Source: an uncultured Neomegalonema sp. (GTDB taxonomy: Bacteria; Pseudomonadota; Alphaproteobacteria; Rhodobacterales; Rhodobacteraceae). From it: a stretch of DNA of 64,000 nt. This document shows, piece by piece, positions 51,365 to 60,402 of the stretch. Under the pieces are notes generated by a model. The model was given only the letters and a program-made list of their open reading frames with translations. It was not told the origin of the DNA and made no database searches. Position 1 is the stretch's first letter; each line of letters opens with the position of its first letter. The stretch is from contig CALDSD010000068.1 of NCBI GenBank assembly GCA_937911325.1, positions 62,001-126,000 of the forward strand, given 5' to 3'. Made by a program: the position numbers and the translations under genes.

Positions 51365-51756
51365 AACTACTACCCTCTGGTTCGACCGCTCATGAAAAAA
51401 CCTCCACGACCCGCAGGGTCAGACAGAAGCAGTTAGGCGATCGTTCACCATTTCCCACGACATGGTTTGTATGCCGCAACCAGCCGTTTTTGGAAAGGGG
51501 CATTCGCCCATTGACAGTGAATTTGTGAGTTGATTTTCGACCAAGTGGCGACCTGTCGAGTGTCGCGTGCCGCTCAAAATGGCGCCGCGGCTGCATTCCG
51601 CTCAGAGTGTGAGCAGGCCAGCGCAGCTTTCAGTTGCGAGAGCTGGCTTTCGTGTCCGATGATAGGATTCATCGGTATGGGGAAGGCGATGTTCGATTCG
51701 GCTCATAAACGAACCGCCTAAGGTGCTGCGACGTCGTTCGCATTGGGGGTGAACAG
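51365..51756. other. Intergenic region between divergent cell-wall genes
   Basis: About 390 bases with no supported gene. It separates the leftward DUF882 gene from the rightward L,D-transpeptidase and must hold both promoters. Short open frames lack ribosome-binding sites. No strong hairpin or clear repeat was seen. Confidence 0.45.
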
Positions 51757-53511
51757 ATGTGCTCGGAGTTCAAAGTCATCGGACTGAGGCGAACCATCGC
51801 TCGCATCGCCACGGTCGCGGCTGTCGGCGCAGCGTCCGTCGGCGGGGCCTTGGCGCAGACAGCGAGCCTCGCGCCCGACGTCGTCGCCGCAACGGCGACG
51901 GTCCGGGTCAGCGGCTACTTCACCGCCTTTGCCGCGGCGCTCCAGGACGAGCTGCGCGGCAACTCCAACGCTGAGCTGCGAGAAGCTTACGGACGGCGCG
52001 GCTTTCGTCCGATCTGGGCGCATGAAGACGACCAGGGCGTCGTCACGTTCCCGGAAGCGACGGCATTGCTGGACGTGCTGGACCTGGCCGGTCGGCATGC
52101 GTTGCCGGTTCAGCGCTACCGATCCAGCGCGCTGCGAGGGCGCGTGCAGGCTTTTGTCGACGCAAATGGCGGCGTCAGACCTTCGCGCGATCGTCTCGAA
52201 CGCGCCGCCGAGCTAGAGCGAGACCTTTCCCGGGTCTTCGCCGCGTATGTCCGCGACGTCTCAAGCGGCGCGATCGAACCGCGGCGCGCGGACAAAGACA
52301 TCAAGGTGCGGCCGCGCCGGCCGGAGATGGCCGGTCTGATTGTGGAGATCGGCGCCGCTGTCGATAAACCCCGCAAGCTCAGAAGCTTCGCGCCCCAATC
52401 GGCGGACTATCAACGATTGCTCGAAGAGTATGCGGCGGCGCAGGTCGAGGCCGAGCGCGCTGCGTCGGCTGAGCCGCTTCGAACCCGCAAGACCCTCAAA
52501 CCGGGGCAGAATCGTCCTCAGATCGCACGCCTGCGTGTTCGCCTCGCTGCGATCGGAGCTCTTCCGCGGGAGGCTCTGGCCCGAGCGCGCGAAGAAGGCC
52601 GTTTGACCGAGTTCGACGACGAGCTGGTTGACGCGGTTCGTGATTTTCAGCGGCGGAACGGGCTGGCTGTCGACGGTGTCGTGGGACCGCAAACGCGACG
52701 GGCTCTCAACGCCCCGAAGACCGAAAAAGTCGAAAAAATCGCCGTGAACCTCGAACGGATCCGCTGGCTTAACTATGACCGAGGCCAGCGGCATATCCGT
52801 GTGAACATCGCGGATTTCACGATGGCGCTCGTTCAGGACGGCGCGCCGGTCTTCACGTCCGATGTCGTTGTCGGGAAGGCGAAGGACCACGAGACCCCTG
52901 AATTCAACGATGAGATGACTCACATCGTGTTCAACCCGGTCTGGCATGTGCCCTACAGCATCGCGACTGAGGAGATATTGCCCGCGGTGCAGGCTGACAT
53001 GTCCTATCTCGACCGGAAAAACATGTGGGTGAGCGGCCCTGGAGGCGGTTACGAAGATCCCTGGTATATCGACTGGAGTTCGCTTTCGACCGAGTTCTTT
53101 CCCTACCGGATCAAACAGCGCTCGGGCCCTGGAAATGCGCTGGGCGAGGTGAAGTTCATCTTCCCCAACCAGTATTCGATCTATCTGCACGATACGCCGG
53201 CCAAAAAGCTGTTTCGGCGCAGCTATCGCGCGTTCAGCCATGGCTGTGTTCGGGTGGCGCAACCGCGCGCGCTGGCCGAAGCGCTGCTGGCCGTCGAGAA
53301 GGCCGACCCGTCAAAGGCGTACAAGCGCGCCGTGCGCGGCGACCGGGAGCGCTATTATGAGTTGAAAGCGCCGGTTCCTGTGTACCTGACTTACCGCACG
53401 GCGTGGGTGGACGACGCCGGGGAGCTGCAACAGCGTCAAGACATCTATCGTCGGGACCGCTCGGTCGCGCGGGCGCTGCGGAAGGCCGGGGTCGAGTTGC
53501 CTTCAAGCTAA
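51757..53511 (+). CDS. YcbB-type L,D-transpeptidase
   Basis: Periplasmic enzyme making 3-3 cross-links in peptidoglycan, 584 residues. It has an N-terminal signal (about 1-34, IARIATVAAVGAASVGGALA then Q), a helical scaffold domain, a peptidoglycan-binding domain at about 290-315 (DAVRDFQRRNGLAVDGVVGP, then QTRRALN), and a YkuD catalytic domain. The catalytic motif is YRAFSHGCVRVAQPRALAEA with active-site Cys. The ATG at 51757 follows TGGGGGTGAACAG. Confidence 0.93.
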   Translation: MCSEFKVIGLRRTIARIATVAAVGAASVGGALAQTASLAPDVVAATATVRVSGYFTAFAAALQDELRGNSNAELREAYGRRGFRPIWAHEDDQGVVTFPEATALLDVLDLAGRHALPVQRYRSSALRGRVQAFVDANGGVRPSRDRLERAAELERDLSRVFAAYVRDVSSGAIEPRRADKDIKVRPRRPEMAGLIVEIGAAVDKPRKLRSFAPQSADYQRLLEEYAAAQVEAERAASAEPLRTRKTLKPGQNRPQIARLRVRLAAIGALPREALARAREEGRLTEFDDELVDAVRDFQRRNGLAVDGVVGPQTRRALNAPKTEKVEKIAVNLERIRWLNYDRGQRHIRVNIADFTMALVQDGAPVFTSDVVVGKAKDHETPEFNDEMTHIVFNPVWHVPYSIATEEILPAVQADMSYLDRKNMWVSGPGGGYEDPWYIDWSSLSTEFFPYRIKQRSGPGNALGEVKFIFPNQYSIYLHDTPAKKLFRRSYRAFSHGCVRVAQPRALAEALLAVEKADPSKAYKRAVRGDRERYYELKAPVPVYLTYRTAWVDDAGELQQRQDIYRRDRSVARALRKAGVELPSS

Positions 53512-53677
53512 GCGCCCGGCGATAGAAGCCGGTCTGCCATAGGATTAGAGACTGACCGCGCTTCGCCTTGACTTGGCGGGGCGTTCTGGGCGCATTGCGC
53601 TAAACAGACGGTCATGCATCGCCGACGCGGACACCTCGCTCCTCGGCTTGCGGGGACTGCTCACAAAAGGGGACGCT

Positions 53678-54757
53678 ATGCCAACCATCGCAGAGATCGC
53701 GCGATCGCTCGGCTTTAAGGCGGAGGGCGACGTTGAGATAGAGATCTTGCGCCCGGCGCATCCTTCGGAGGCGACGGCGGACGCTTTGGCCCTTGCGATG
53801 GATCCAAAATACCTGCCGCTATTGAACCAGGGAGCGGCGCGCGCCGCCATGATCCCAGAAGGCGCGGATTGGCGCGCCTTGGGGTTGGAGGCGGCGATCC
53901 TCACGGGAAGAGCCCGGTTCGCGATGGCGGGGGTCACCCAAATGTTCGCGCCTGTGCGAGACCCCGCCCCTGGGATCCACTCAAGCGCGATCGTTTCTGA
54001 GGACGCCGTTATCGGCGACGGCGTCGAGATCGGCCCGCTCTGTGTTCTCGAGACCGGCGTCCGCATCGGCGACGGGTGCCGCATTCTGGGGCAGGTCACC
54101 ATCGGCGCCGGCGCTCGGATCGGCCCGGGCGCGTTGATCCACCACGGCGCGCGCATCTGTGCGGGCGTCGAGATCGGCGCCCGCGTGATCATCCATCCAA
54201 ACGCCTGTATCGGCTCGGACGGTTTTTCGTTCGTCACACCGGAAAAAGGAGCGGTCGAAGCGGCGAAGGAGAGCGGCGGAGCAACGGTCGTCGCCGGCGC
54301 CGAGAACACGGTCTGGGCTCGGATCTACTCGCTCGGCCGCGTGCGGATCGGCGACGACGTCGAAATCGGAGCCGGCGCCACAATCGATCGAGGAACGGTC
54401 GCCGACACCGTGATCGGGTCCGGCTCCAAGCTCGATAATCAGGTTCAGGTGGGCCACAACGTTTCTATTGGCGAAAACTGTATCCTGTGCGGCCAAGTGG
54501 GCGTGGCCGGGAGCGCCGAGATTGGCGACCGGGTGGTGCTGGGCGGTCAGTCTGGCGTTGCAGATCACACCAAAATCGGAAACGACGTCTTGGTCATGGC
54601 GTCGTCGGGCGCGTCAGGGAACGTCAAATCTGGTTCGATCTACGGAGGCACGCCCGCATTGCCGCGCAACGAGTTGGGCAAAATGCTTATGGCGCAACGT
54701 CGACTGCCGCGTTTGGTCGAAGATATCGAAGCGCTCAAAAAACGCTTTTCAGACTGA
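53678..54757 (+). CDS. lpxD: UDP-3-O-(3-hydroxyacyl)glucosamine N-acyltransferase
   Basis: Third acyl-transfer enzyme of lipid A synthesis, 359 residues. The N-terminal uridine-binding domain (to about 100) is followed by hexapeptide repeats forming a left-handed beta helix ([60 protein letters not shown]). The catalytic His is in the QVGHN segment. AAAGGGGACGCT precedes ATG 53678; the longer frame from 53573 is not LpxD. It stands apart from lpxA and fabZ, but next to an acyl carrier protein and a ketosynthase gene. Confidence 0.94.
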   Translation: MPTIAEIARSLGFKAEGDVEIEILRPAHPSEATADALALAMDPKYLPLLNQGAARAAMIPEGADWRALGLEAAILTGRARFAMAGVTQMFAPVRDPAPGIHSSAIVSEDAVIGDGVEIGPLCVLETGVRIGDGCRILGQVTIGAGARIGPGALIHHGARICAGVEIGARVIIHPNACIGSDGFSFVTPEKGAVEAAKESGGATVVAGAENTVWARIYSLGRVRIGDDVEIGAGATIDRGTVADTVIGSGSKLDNQVQVGHNVSIGENCILCGQVGVAGSAEIGDRVVLGGQSGVADHTKIGNDVLVMASSGASGNVKSGSIYGGTPALPRNELGKMLMAQRRLPRLVEDIEALKKRFSD

Positions 54758-55021
54758 GAGACGAACGGTTAAAGGGGCCAACTGTTTTCTGGTGGTAAGG
54801 CTGGGACGCCTTCGATAGAGCTGGCGCGGCTGGGCACGTCGGATTGTCTGACAGGTTGGCGCGCCGCGAGCGGGGCGGAATGAACCGCGAGTGGACTGAG
54901 AGCTTGTGAAGAGCTGAATTGGCCGCATACTGACGAGCTGCTGCGTGTTGTGCGATCAGCAGGCGGCGATTACCAATGGCGTCGGCGGCGACGAGACCTC
55001 GCCGAGCAAGGAATAGACGGA

Positions 55022-55312
55022 ATGACGGATCAGATCGCCACGGATGAAGAGATCGAGAAAAAGGTTCTCGAAATCGTCGCCGAGCAAACAATGGTCGGGA
55101 AGAGCGAGATCACACTCGCCTCGACGCCCGAAGAGCTTGGGATCGACTCGCTAGGACTTGTCGAAATCGTCTTTGCGATTGAGGAGGCTTTCAACGTTTC
55201 GGTGCCGTACAACGCGAATGATCCATCGACCTCGGACTTCGATCTTTCAACCGTCAAGGCGGTTGTCGACGCGGTGAAGCGTTTGATCGAAGAACAGAAA
55301 CAAACGACGTGA
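55022..55312 (+). CDS. Specialised acyl carrier protein
   Basis: A 96-residue acidic four-helix protein. The phosphopantetheine serine is in EELGIDSLGLVEIVFAIEEA, followed by FNVSVPYNANDPSTSDF. This differs from housekeeping AcpP, which has DSLD. It lies 264 bases after lpxD and 136 before a ketosynthase, so it likely serves a special fatty-acid pathway, possibly the very long chain fatty acid of lipid A (AcpXL-like). The ATG at 55022 follows AAGGAATAGACGGA. Confidence 0.88.
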   Translation: MTDQIATDEEIEKKVLEIVAEQTMVGKSEITLASTPEELGIDSLGLVEIVFAIEEAFNVSVPYNANDPSTSDFDLSTVKAVVDAVKRLIEEQKQTT

Positions 55313-55448
55313 TCCTCGTCAGGCGGGCAGAAGGCTATTTCGCCTCGTCCTTTCTCAAAGCCGTCGGCGCTGAATCGAGGCTCTTGAGGTTCCTTCATTT
55401 TCACCGACGCCTTCCTGGGCGCACTCTTATGGAAAGTCGGTTGGGCTT

Positions 55449-56669
55449 ATGACTCATCGAGTTGTCGTCACAGGTGTTGGCGTCGTCTCGGCCTTGGGCG
55501 TCGATGCGGCGACGCATATGCAAGGCTTGCGTGAAGGGCGTTTAGGTATCGGACCGCTCAGCATGATCGATGCTGAAGGGCTGTCGATTAAGATCGGCGC
55601 AGAGGCCAAAGAGTTCGACGGGGAAGCGCGTTTCTCGCGCAGCCAGCTGACCCTGTGGGACCGTGTGACACAAATGGCGATCGCGGCTGGCGAGGAGGCG
55701 GTCCAGTCCGCTGGACTGGAGCTCGGCGACGAGGAGAGCCTGCGCGCCGGCGCGGTCGTCGGCACCTCAATGGGCGGCATGCATACGCTGGATGAGAACT
55801 ACGATCTGATCTACCGGCAAGGCAAAAGCCGTATCCACCCCTTTACAGTGCCCAAGTTGATGCCAAACGCGCCGGCGAGCCATCTGAGCATGGCGTTCGG
55901 CGCACGAGGTCCGTCATGGGCTGTGACCACTGCATGCGCCTCCTCAAACCACGCGATGGGGCAGGCCTTCCAGATGGTGCGTTCGGGCGCTTTGGACGTC
56001 GCGATCACCGGAGGCTGCGAGTCGCAACTGACCTTTGGCGTTCTGAAAGCCTGGGAAGGCCTGCGCGGCATGGCGCGCGACGCTTGCCGGCCGTTCTCGA
56101 AGAACCGCACTGGGATGGTTCAGGGCGAAGGGGCGGCGATCATCATTTTCGAGAAGCTCGAACGCGCGATCGCACGCGGCGCGCCGATTTGGGCCGAGGT
56201 GGTTGGCTTTGGCGCAAGCTCCGATGCGAACGACATCGTGCAGCCGAACCAAGACGGCGCCTCCCGGGCGATGCGTGCGGCGTTGCAAGACGCTGGTTTG
56301 GGCGCGGGCGAGATCGGATACATCAACGCGCACGGAACCGCGACAGCGGCGAATGATCGAACCGAATGCGCGGCGATCCGCCATGTCTTTGGCGAACACG
56401 CCGACGGGCTGATGGTGTCGTCGACCAAGTCAATGCACGGCCACTGCATCGGCGCGGCGGGCGCGCTTGAAATGGTGGCCACTTTGGGCGCGCTCAGAGA
56501 CGGCGTCATACCGCCAACGATCAATTATGACGAGCCCGACCCCGACTGTGATCTCGACGTGGTCCCTAACGAGGCTCGTGAGGTCGAGATCGAGGCGGCG
56601 CTGTCCAACTCATTTGCTTTTGGCGGCCTGAACGCGGTCGTCGCCATGCGGAAATGGCGCGGCGCCTGA
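55449..56669 (+). CDS. Beta-ketoacyl-ACP synthase, FabF type
   Basis: Condensing enzyme of 406 residues. The catalytic triad is complete: Cys in VTTACASSNHAMGQAF, His in YINAHGTATAANDRTEC and His in STKSMHGHCIGAAGALE, where GHCIGAAG departs from the usual GHLLGAAG. It is paired with the upstream special acyl carrier protein, and likely extends a fatty acid bound to that carrier. The lpxD neighbour suggests a lipid A acyl chain, but no dehydratase, adh-XL or lpxXL gene is next to it. Confidence 0.92.
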   Translation: MTHRVVVTGVGVVSALGVDAATHMQGLREGRLGIGPLSMIDAEGLSIKIGAEAKEFDGEARFSRSQLTLWDRVTQMAIAAGEEAVQSAGLELGDEESLRAGAVVGTSMGGMHTLDENYDLIYRQGKSRIHPFTVPKLMPNAPASHLSMAFGARGPSWAVTTACASSNHAMGQAFQMVRSGALDVAITGGCESQLTFGVLKAWEGLRGMARDACRPFSKNRTGMVQGEGAAIIIFEKLERAIARGAPIWAEVVGFGASSDANDIVQPNQDGASRAMRAALQDAGLGAGEIGYINAHGTATAANDRTECAAIRHVFGEHADGLMVSSTKSMHGHCIGAAGALEMVATLGALRDGVIPPTINYDEPDPDCDLDVVPNEAREVEIEAALSNSFAFGGLNAVVAMRKWRGA

Positions 56670-56704
56670 TCCGGCCACGCCATCTCTCAATCTGGAAAAT
56701 CGTC

Positions 56705-57238
56705 CTAGAGCGAGTCGATCGCCGCCGTGAAACCCGACAGGGAGATCGGCGCCAGAACAGGCCCGTCCTGCGGGTCTTGAAACAGGACGAACGTCGCTTC
56801 GCCGCCCGACTTCATCGCGTCGATGAGCTGATTTGTCAGAGGCGGCCGCGCGACACAGCCGATCGGACGACACCGAACAAAGACGGCGGTCTGGATTGGG
56901 CCGTCGTCGATCCGGAGGCCGACGCCGTTTGGCAGGAACACGTCAAGCGGGGTGATGATGTCCGCACGCGCGATGACTTGGGCGCCCTGACCATCGTCAA
57001 GCGGCTGCGCCAGTTTCGCGATGCGGACGCGCAGCAGCGGGTTTCCGTCTTCGTTCACGGCCTGCTGAAAGATATAGCACCGTCCGTCTTCAGCGCAGCG
57101 CTGCTCCCAATCCCCGAAGGTCTCTTTAACCGGCGCCTCGCCGGTCACGTCGCCGTCTTGCGCCGCCACGGGGCTGATCGCCGACCAACTTGCCGCCATC
57201 GCCATCGCGGCGATCGCAAGGAAAAACTTTTTCGTCAC
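56705..57238 (-). CDS. IalB-family (invasion-associated locus B) exported protein
   Basis: A 177-residue periplasmic or outer-surface protein. It has an N-terminal signal peptide (MTKKFFLAIAAMAMAASWSA, cleavage near VAAQ). The IalB core follows: FGDWEQRCAEDGRCYIFQQA, LDVFLPNGVGLRIDDG and CRPIGCVARPPLTNQLIDAM. Paired cysteines suggest disulfides. It is convergent with the ketosynthase gene. These proteins are common in free-living alphaproteobacteria, so the name does not imply virulence. Confidence 0.9.
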   Translation of the reverse strand: MTKKFFLAIAAMAMAASWSAISPVAAQDGDVTGEAPVKETFGDWEQRCAEDGRCYIFQQAVNEDGNPLLRVRIAKLAQPLDDGQGAQVIARADIITPLDVFLPNGVGLRIDDGPIQTAVFVRCRPIGCVARPPLTNQLIDAMKSGGEATFVLFQDPQDGPVLAPISLSGFTAAIDSL

Positions 57239-57434
57239 AGATGAGCCCCTTCTCTCTCACGAAAACAGTCGCCGGCCCAAAGAGCCGCCAACTGCGGAAC
57301 GGCACGGGGATAGCTGTGAAACAGGCGAAAGGCAATAACCGGCTCGTCACAGGAGATGTGACGAATCCATCAAACGCACGGCGCGTCCCGCCCGACGCAG
57401 GCGTCTCTGTGACAAGAAGAACTTATCAACAATA

Positions 57435-57839
57435 TCAAGCTGTTGCAGGGCCTTTCGCGACTCGCATCGTGCGTTCGGCGAGATGGTCGAGGCGCGCGCG
57501 CAACTCGCGCAGCTCAGGTGCTTCGACATGCTGATCGAGCGCGCCAGGGGTCGCCGTCTCGAGCAATAGAATCTCGGGCATGGCCGCTCTGCCGGCTTGT
57601 GCGTCGCGCGCGCAGATCAGCCAACCCGCCAGGCGCGACAAACGAGCGCTGAGACGCAAAATCTCTCCACGCCGCGACAGCGCGACAGGTCGGTTCGGAT
57701 CGACGGCGGCGATGCTCTCGTTGGCGTCCATCAGCGCATTCATCAGCCGTTCGGCCTCGGCGACGAGCGAGTCCAGCACACGAGGCAGGACCGTGTCTGC
57801 GGAAGAAGGGGCGGTGGGCGCCAAATGATCAAGAGGCAT
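57435..57839 (-). CDS. rcdA: RcdA-type protein (DUF1465), regulator of CtrA degradation
   Basis: A 134-residue protein of the DUF1465 family, whose best-known member is Caulobacter RcdA, an adaptor in ClpXP-dependent degradation of CtrA. Recognisable segments are VAEAERLMNALMDANESI and LRLSARLSRLAGWLICARDA. It is shorter than Caulobacter RcdA and lacks its extended C-terminus, so function in CtrA control is assumed by family only. The ATG at 57839 begins MPLDHLAP; a longer frame to 57911 has no better start. A terminator-like hairpin lies 70 bases upstream. Confidence 0.8.
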   Translation of the reverse strand: MPLDHLAPTAPSSADTVLPRVLDSLVAEAERLMNALMDANESIAAVDPNRPVALSRRGEILRLSARLSRLAGWLICARDAQAGRAAMPEILLLETATPGALDQHVEAPELRELRARLDHLAERTMRVAKGPATA

Positions 57840-57909
57840 GGTTTGCGGTCCGTCTCGGCGATGTCGAACGATCATCCTAGCCGAGCGGGTCCTAAGAAAT
57901 TGCAAGCGC

Positions 57910-58006
57910 AAAAAAATGGCCGCCAGCGGCGGCCAGTAAAAGGGAGGCTCAATGAAGGGACTTAATCCCTTTCATGGTTATCGCTCATAAACCTCAATGC
58001 GAGGTT
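57910..58006 (-). ncRNA. Candidate small RNA with three hairpins and intrinsic terminator
   Basis: Read on the minus strand, three hairpins follow each other: arms AACCTC/GAGGTT (58006-57990), arms of about nine pairs built on ATGAAAGGGA (57975-57952), and arms TGGCCGCC/GGCGGCCA (57935-57917) followed by seven Us (57916-57910). Between the last two lies CCTCCC, complementary to a Shine-Dalgarno sequence. This is the architecture of a trans-acting small RNA or a leader attenuator of rcdA. Its 5' end is not defined. Confidence 0.4.
57952..57990 (+). CDS. Possible 12-residue micro-ORF
   Basis: ATG at 57952 preceded at 4 bases by AAAGGGAGG, reading MKGLNPFHGYRS and stop. The ribosome-binding site is near perfect for so short a frame. 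It lies inside the hairpin described for the minus-strand small RNA candidate, so either the peptide or the RNA is the real feature, or the two overlap. No family is known to me. Confidence 0.3.
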   Translation: MKGLNPFHGYRS

Positions 58007-58127
58007 AACGCGTCTCGGACGGCTGGATTTAAGCGGCGTTCTTCGCTAACCGGATGCGTTAACGGCGTGCGAAGGCGCGGAGGAAGCCAGGCGCGTCGGG
58101 GCCAACGAAGAGCGCGAGGAGAGCAGC

Positions 58128-59660
58128 GTGAGCAATGGAGATGGGGCGTCGATCGCCATAAACGCCGGGTTTGACGACCGACTGTTTCTTGGCGGCGGTG
58201 GTCCGACGCAAGACGAGGCGCAGGCGCTGCTGCTGAAATACGGCAATCGGCACGGCTTGATCTCCGGCGCGACGGGCACAGGCAAGACGGTCACCTTGCA
58301 AGTGCTGGCCGAAGGGTTCTCAAACGCCGGCGTTCCCGTCTTTCTCTCTGATATCAAAGGCGACCTGTCGGGGCTCTGCCAGTCGGGATCGGCCGATCAC
58401 AAGTTGCATGACAAACTGATCTCCCGAGCGGAGACGATCGGCTTTCACGACTACGGGTATGACGCGTTTCCGGTCGTTTTCTGGGATCTCTTTGGCGAAC
58501 AAGGCCATCCTGTGCGGGCGACCGTCTCCGAAATGGGGCCCCTGTTGCTTGCGCGCATGCTCGATCTGAACGAGACGCAGGAAGGTGTGCTCAACATTGC
58601 GTTCCGCGTCGCCGACGAAGACGGGCTGCTCCTGCTCGATTTCAAAGACCTTCGCGCAATTCTGGTCGAGGTCGGCGAGCGTGCGAGCGAGCTCTCGACG
58701 ACCTTCGGCTTCGTTTCGAAAGCGACGGTGGGCGCGATTCAACGGCGGCTTCTGGTGTTGGAGAACCAGGGCGCGGCGCAGTTCTTTGGCGAGCCTGCTC
58801 TGCGGTTGTCCGACATGATCCGCTCTAACGGACCTCGCGGACAGGTGAACATCCTGGCGGCGCATCTACTCATGCAGTGCCCACGGCGCTACGCGACGTT
58901 CCTGCTGTGGCTGCTGTCGGAACTTTTCGAGGAGTTGCCGGAGGTCGGCGATCCCGACAAACCGGTTATGGCCTTCTTCTTTGACGAAGCGCATCTTCTG
59001 TTTGACGACGCGCCCAAGCCGTTGCTGGAAAAGGTCGAACAAGTCGCCCGATTGATCCGGTCGAAGGGCGTCGGCGTCTACTTCATCACACAGAACCCGG
59101 CGGATGTGCCCGACAACATTCTTGGCCAGTTGGGCAACAGGGTGCAGCATGCGCTGCGCGCTTACACGCCGCGGGACCAGCGCGCGATCCGGGCTGCATC
59201 CGACACGTTTCGTCCGAACCCCGAGTTCCAGACCATCGACGTCATCACTCAGCTGGGCGTCGGGGAAGCTCTGGTGTCGACGCTCGAGGCCAAAGGCGTG
59301 CCTTCCGTGGTGGAGCGCACGTTGATCCGTCCGCCGGCGTCCCGGCTTGGCCCGGCGGACGACGCCGCCCGCCGCCAGGTGATGAACGCGTCTCCGCTGA
59401 AAGGGATTTACGACGAAGCGATTGACCGGGAATCGGCGTTTGAGATCCTCAAGCGCCAGGCAGAAGACGCGGCGGAACAGGCCGATCGAGACGCTGAACT
59501 TGAAGAGAAAGCCAAAGCGAAACGGACGTCGTCCGGAAGAAGCTCCCGTCGCCAGAGCGCGTCGGAAGCGTTCTTTAAGTCGGCGATGCGATCCGCGGGT
59601 TCTCGCCTCGGACGGTCGCTTATTCGCGGCGTTCTAGGGTCGCTCTTCAAGGGGCGTTAG
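58128..59660 (+). CDS. HerA/YjgR-type ATPase (DUF853)
   Basis: AAA+-like ATPase of 510 residues in the HerA-FtsK superfamily. Walker A is [15 protein letters not shown] (Lys53), Walker B is [15 protein letters not shown], and the sensor region [20 protein letters not shown] follows. The C-terminus is a charged coiled coil ([20 protein letters not shown]) ending in a basic tail. The function in bacteria is uncertain. The start is a GTG at 58128 with GAGGAGAGC upstream. Its last 27 bases overlap the convergent flavin-fold gene. Confidence 0.87.
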   Translation: MSNGDGASIAINAGFDDRLFLGGGGPTQDEAQALLLKYGNRHGLISGATGTGKTVTLQVLAEGFSNAGVPVFLSDIKGDLSGLCQSGSADHKLHDKLISRAETIGFHDYGYDAFPVVFWDLFGEQGHPVRATVSEMGPLLLARMLDLNETQEGVLNIAFRVADEDGLLLLDFKDLRAILVEVGERASELSTTFGFVSKATVGAIQRRLLVLENQGAAQFFGEPALRLSDMIRSNGPRGQVNILAAHLLMQCPRRYATFLLWLLSELFEELPEVGDPDKPVMAFFFDEAHLLFDDAPKPLLEKVEQVARLIRSKGVGVYFITQNPADVPDNILGQLGNRVQHALRAYTPRDQRAIRAASDTFRPNPEFQTIDVITQLGVGEALVSTLEAKGVPSVVERTLIRPPASRLGPADDAARRQVMNASPLKGIYDEAIDRESAFEILKRQAEDAAEQADRDAELEEKAKAKRTSSGRSSRRQSASEAFFKSAMRSAGSRLGRSLIRGVLGSLFKGR

Positions 59661-60284
59661 TTCGTCCGATCTCGTATCGAGCTTGTGTTTCAGCTTCGCG
59701 TTCTCGGCGCGAAGCTGTTCCAGTTCGGCGCGCACTGGGGCGATCGTCTCTTCCAGTTCGTCGAGCGTCAGACGCTGAGGAATGTGTTGCGGGCAGTTCC
59801 AGTCCATCGCTTCGATGGTGATGATGACCGCGCGCTCTGGCAGACCACGGTACCCGTCCTGACGCAGTTTCGCGATCACTTCAGGGTCCTCGCTGATCTT
59901 CGCGCGGCCCCAGATCTTCAGCCGGCGGCGATTTGGGTAATCCATCAGAATGAGCGAGACGCGGTCATTCTCGCCGAGGTTCCCGACGCTCACGTATTGT
60001 CGGTTTCCACGAAAGTCCGCGTAGGCGATCGTCTGTTCGTCCAGAACCTTGAGGAAACCGCGCGGGCCACCGCGAAACTGAACGTAAGGCCAGCCGGTTT
60101 CCGACACGGTCGCCTGATAAAAGCCGTCGCGTTTGCTGATGAAGACGGCCTCTGCCGGGCCGATACGGTCCGCGCGGTCGGCTTCCGGAGCGCGAAACTT
60201 CGCGTAGAGGTCCTCTGTCCCCTGACGATGTTGTTCCGCCAAGACTGACGGAGTGAAAGCGATCTCGGTGAAGGCGCGAGCCAT
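59634..60284 (-). CDS. PNPOx-like flavin-fold protein with C-terminal coiled coil
   Basis: A 216-residue protein of the pyridoxamine 5'-phosphate oxidase-like split-barrel family. The barrel is at about 20-175 ([55 protein letters not shown]) and probably binds FMN. The C-terminal 45 residues form a heptad-like helix ([20 protein letters not shown]). It is distinct from the true PdxH at 63036. It is divergent from the LysR regulator, which may control it, and its 3' end overlaps the HerA-like gene. Confidence 0.85.
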   Translation of the reverse strand: MARAFTEIAFTPSVLAEQHRQGTEDLYAKFRAPEADRADRIGPAEAVFISKRDGFYQATVSETGWPYVQFRGGPRGFLKVLDEQTIAYADFRGNRQYVSVGNLGENDRVSLILMDYPNRRRLKIWGRAKISEDPEVIAKLRQDGYRGLPERAVIITIEAMDWNCPQHIPQRLTLDELEETIAPVRAELEQLRAENAKLKHKLDTRSDELTPLEERP

Positions 60285-60320
60285 GACTGTCTCCTAGCTT
60301 TGATGTTCGCCGCCAACGGC

Positions 60321-60335
60321 GTCTCTGCTGGAGAC
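60321..60335. promoter_or_regulatory. Short inverted repeat in the LysR divergent promoter region
   Basis: GTCTC-TGCTG-GAGAC, between the flavin-fold gene and the LysR gene. It could be a regulator site or a small hairpin in the leader of the leftward gene. Confidence 0.3.
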
Positions 60336-60358
60336 TATGTTTGCTTTCATCCAGCACA

Positions 60359-60389
60359 GGAATAAGCTCAGATCGAAAGACTTTATTCC
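60359..60389. promoter_or_regulatory. Inverted repeat GGAATAA-N17-TTATTCC, candidate LysR site
   Basis: Seven-base perfect arms (60359-60365 and 60383-60389) ending 13 bases before the lysR start. Position over the gene's own start region and divergent arrangement suit autoregulation by a LysR protein. Confidence 0.4.
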
Positions 60390-60402
60390 GCGAGGTGGAA
60401 TT

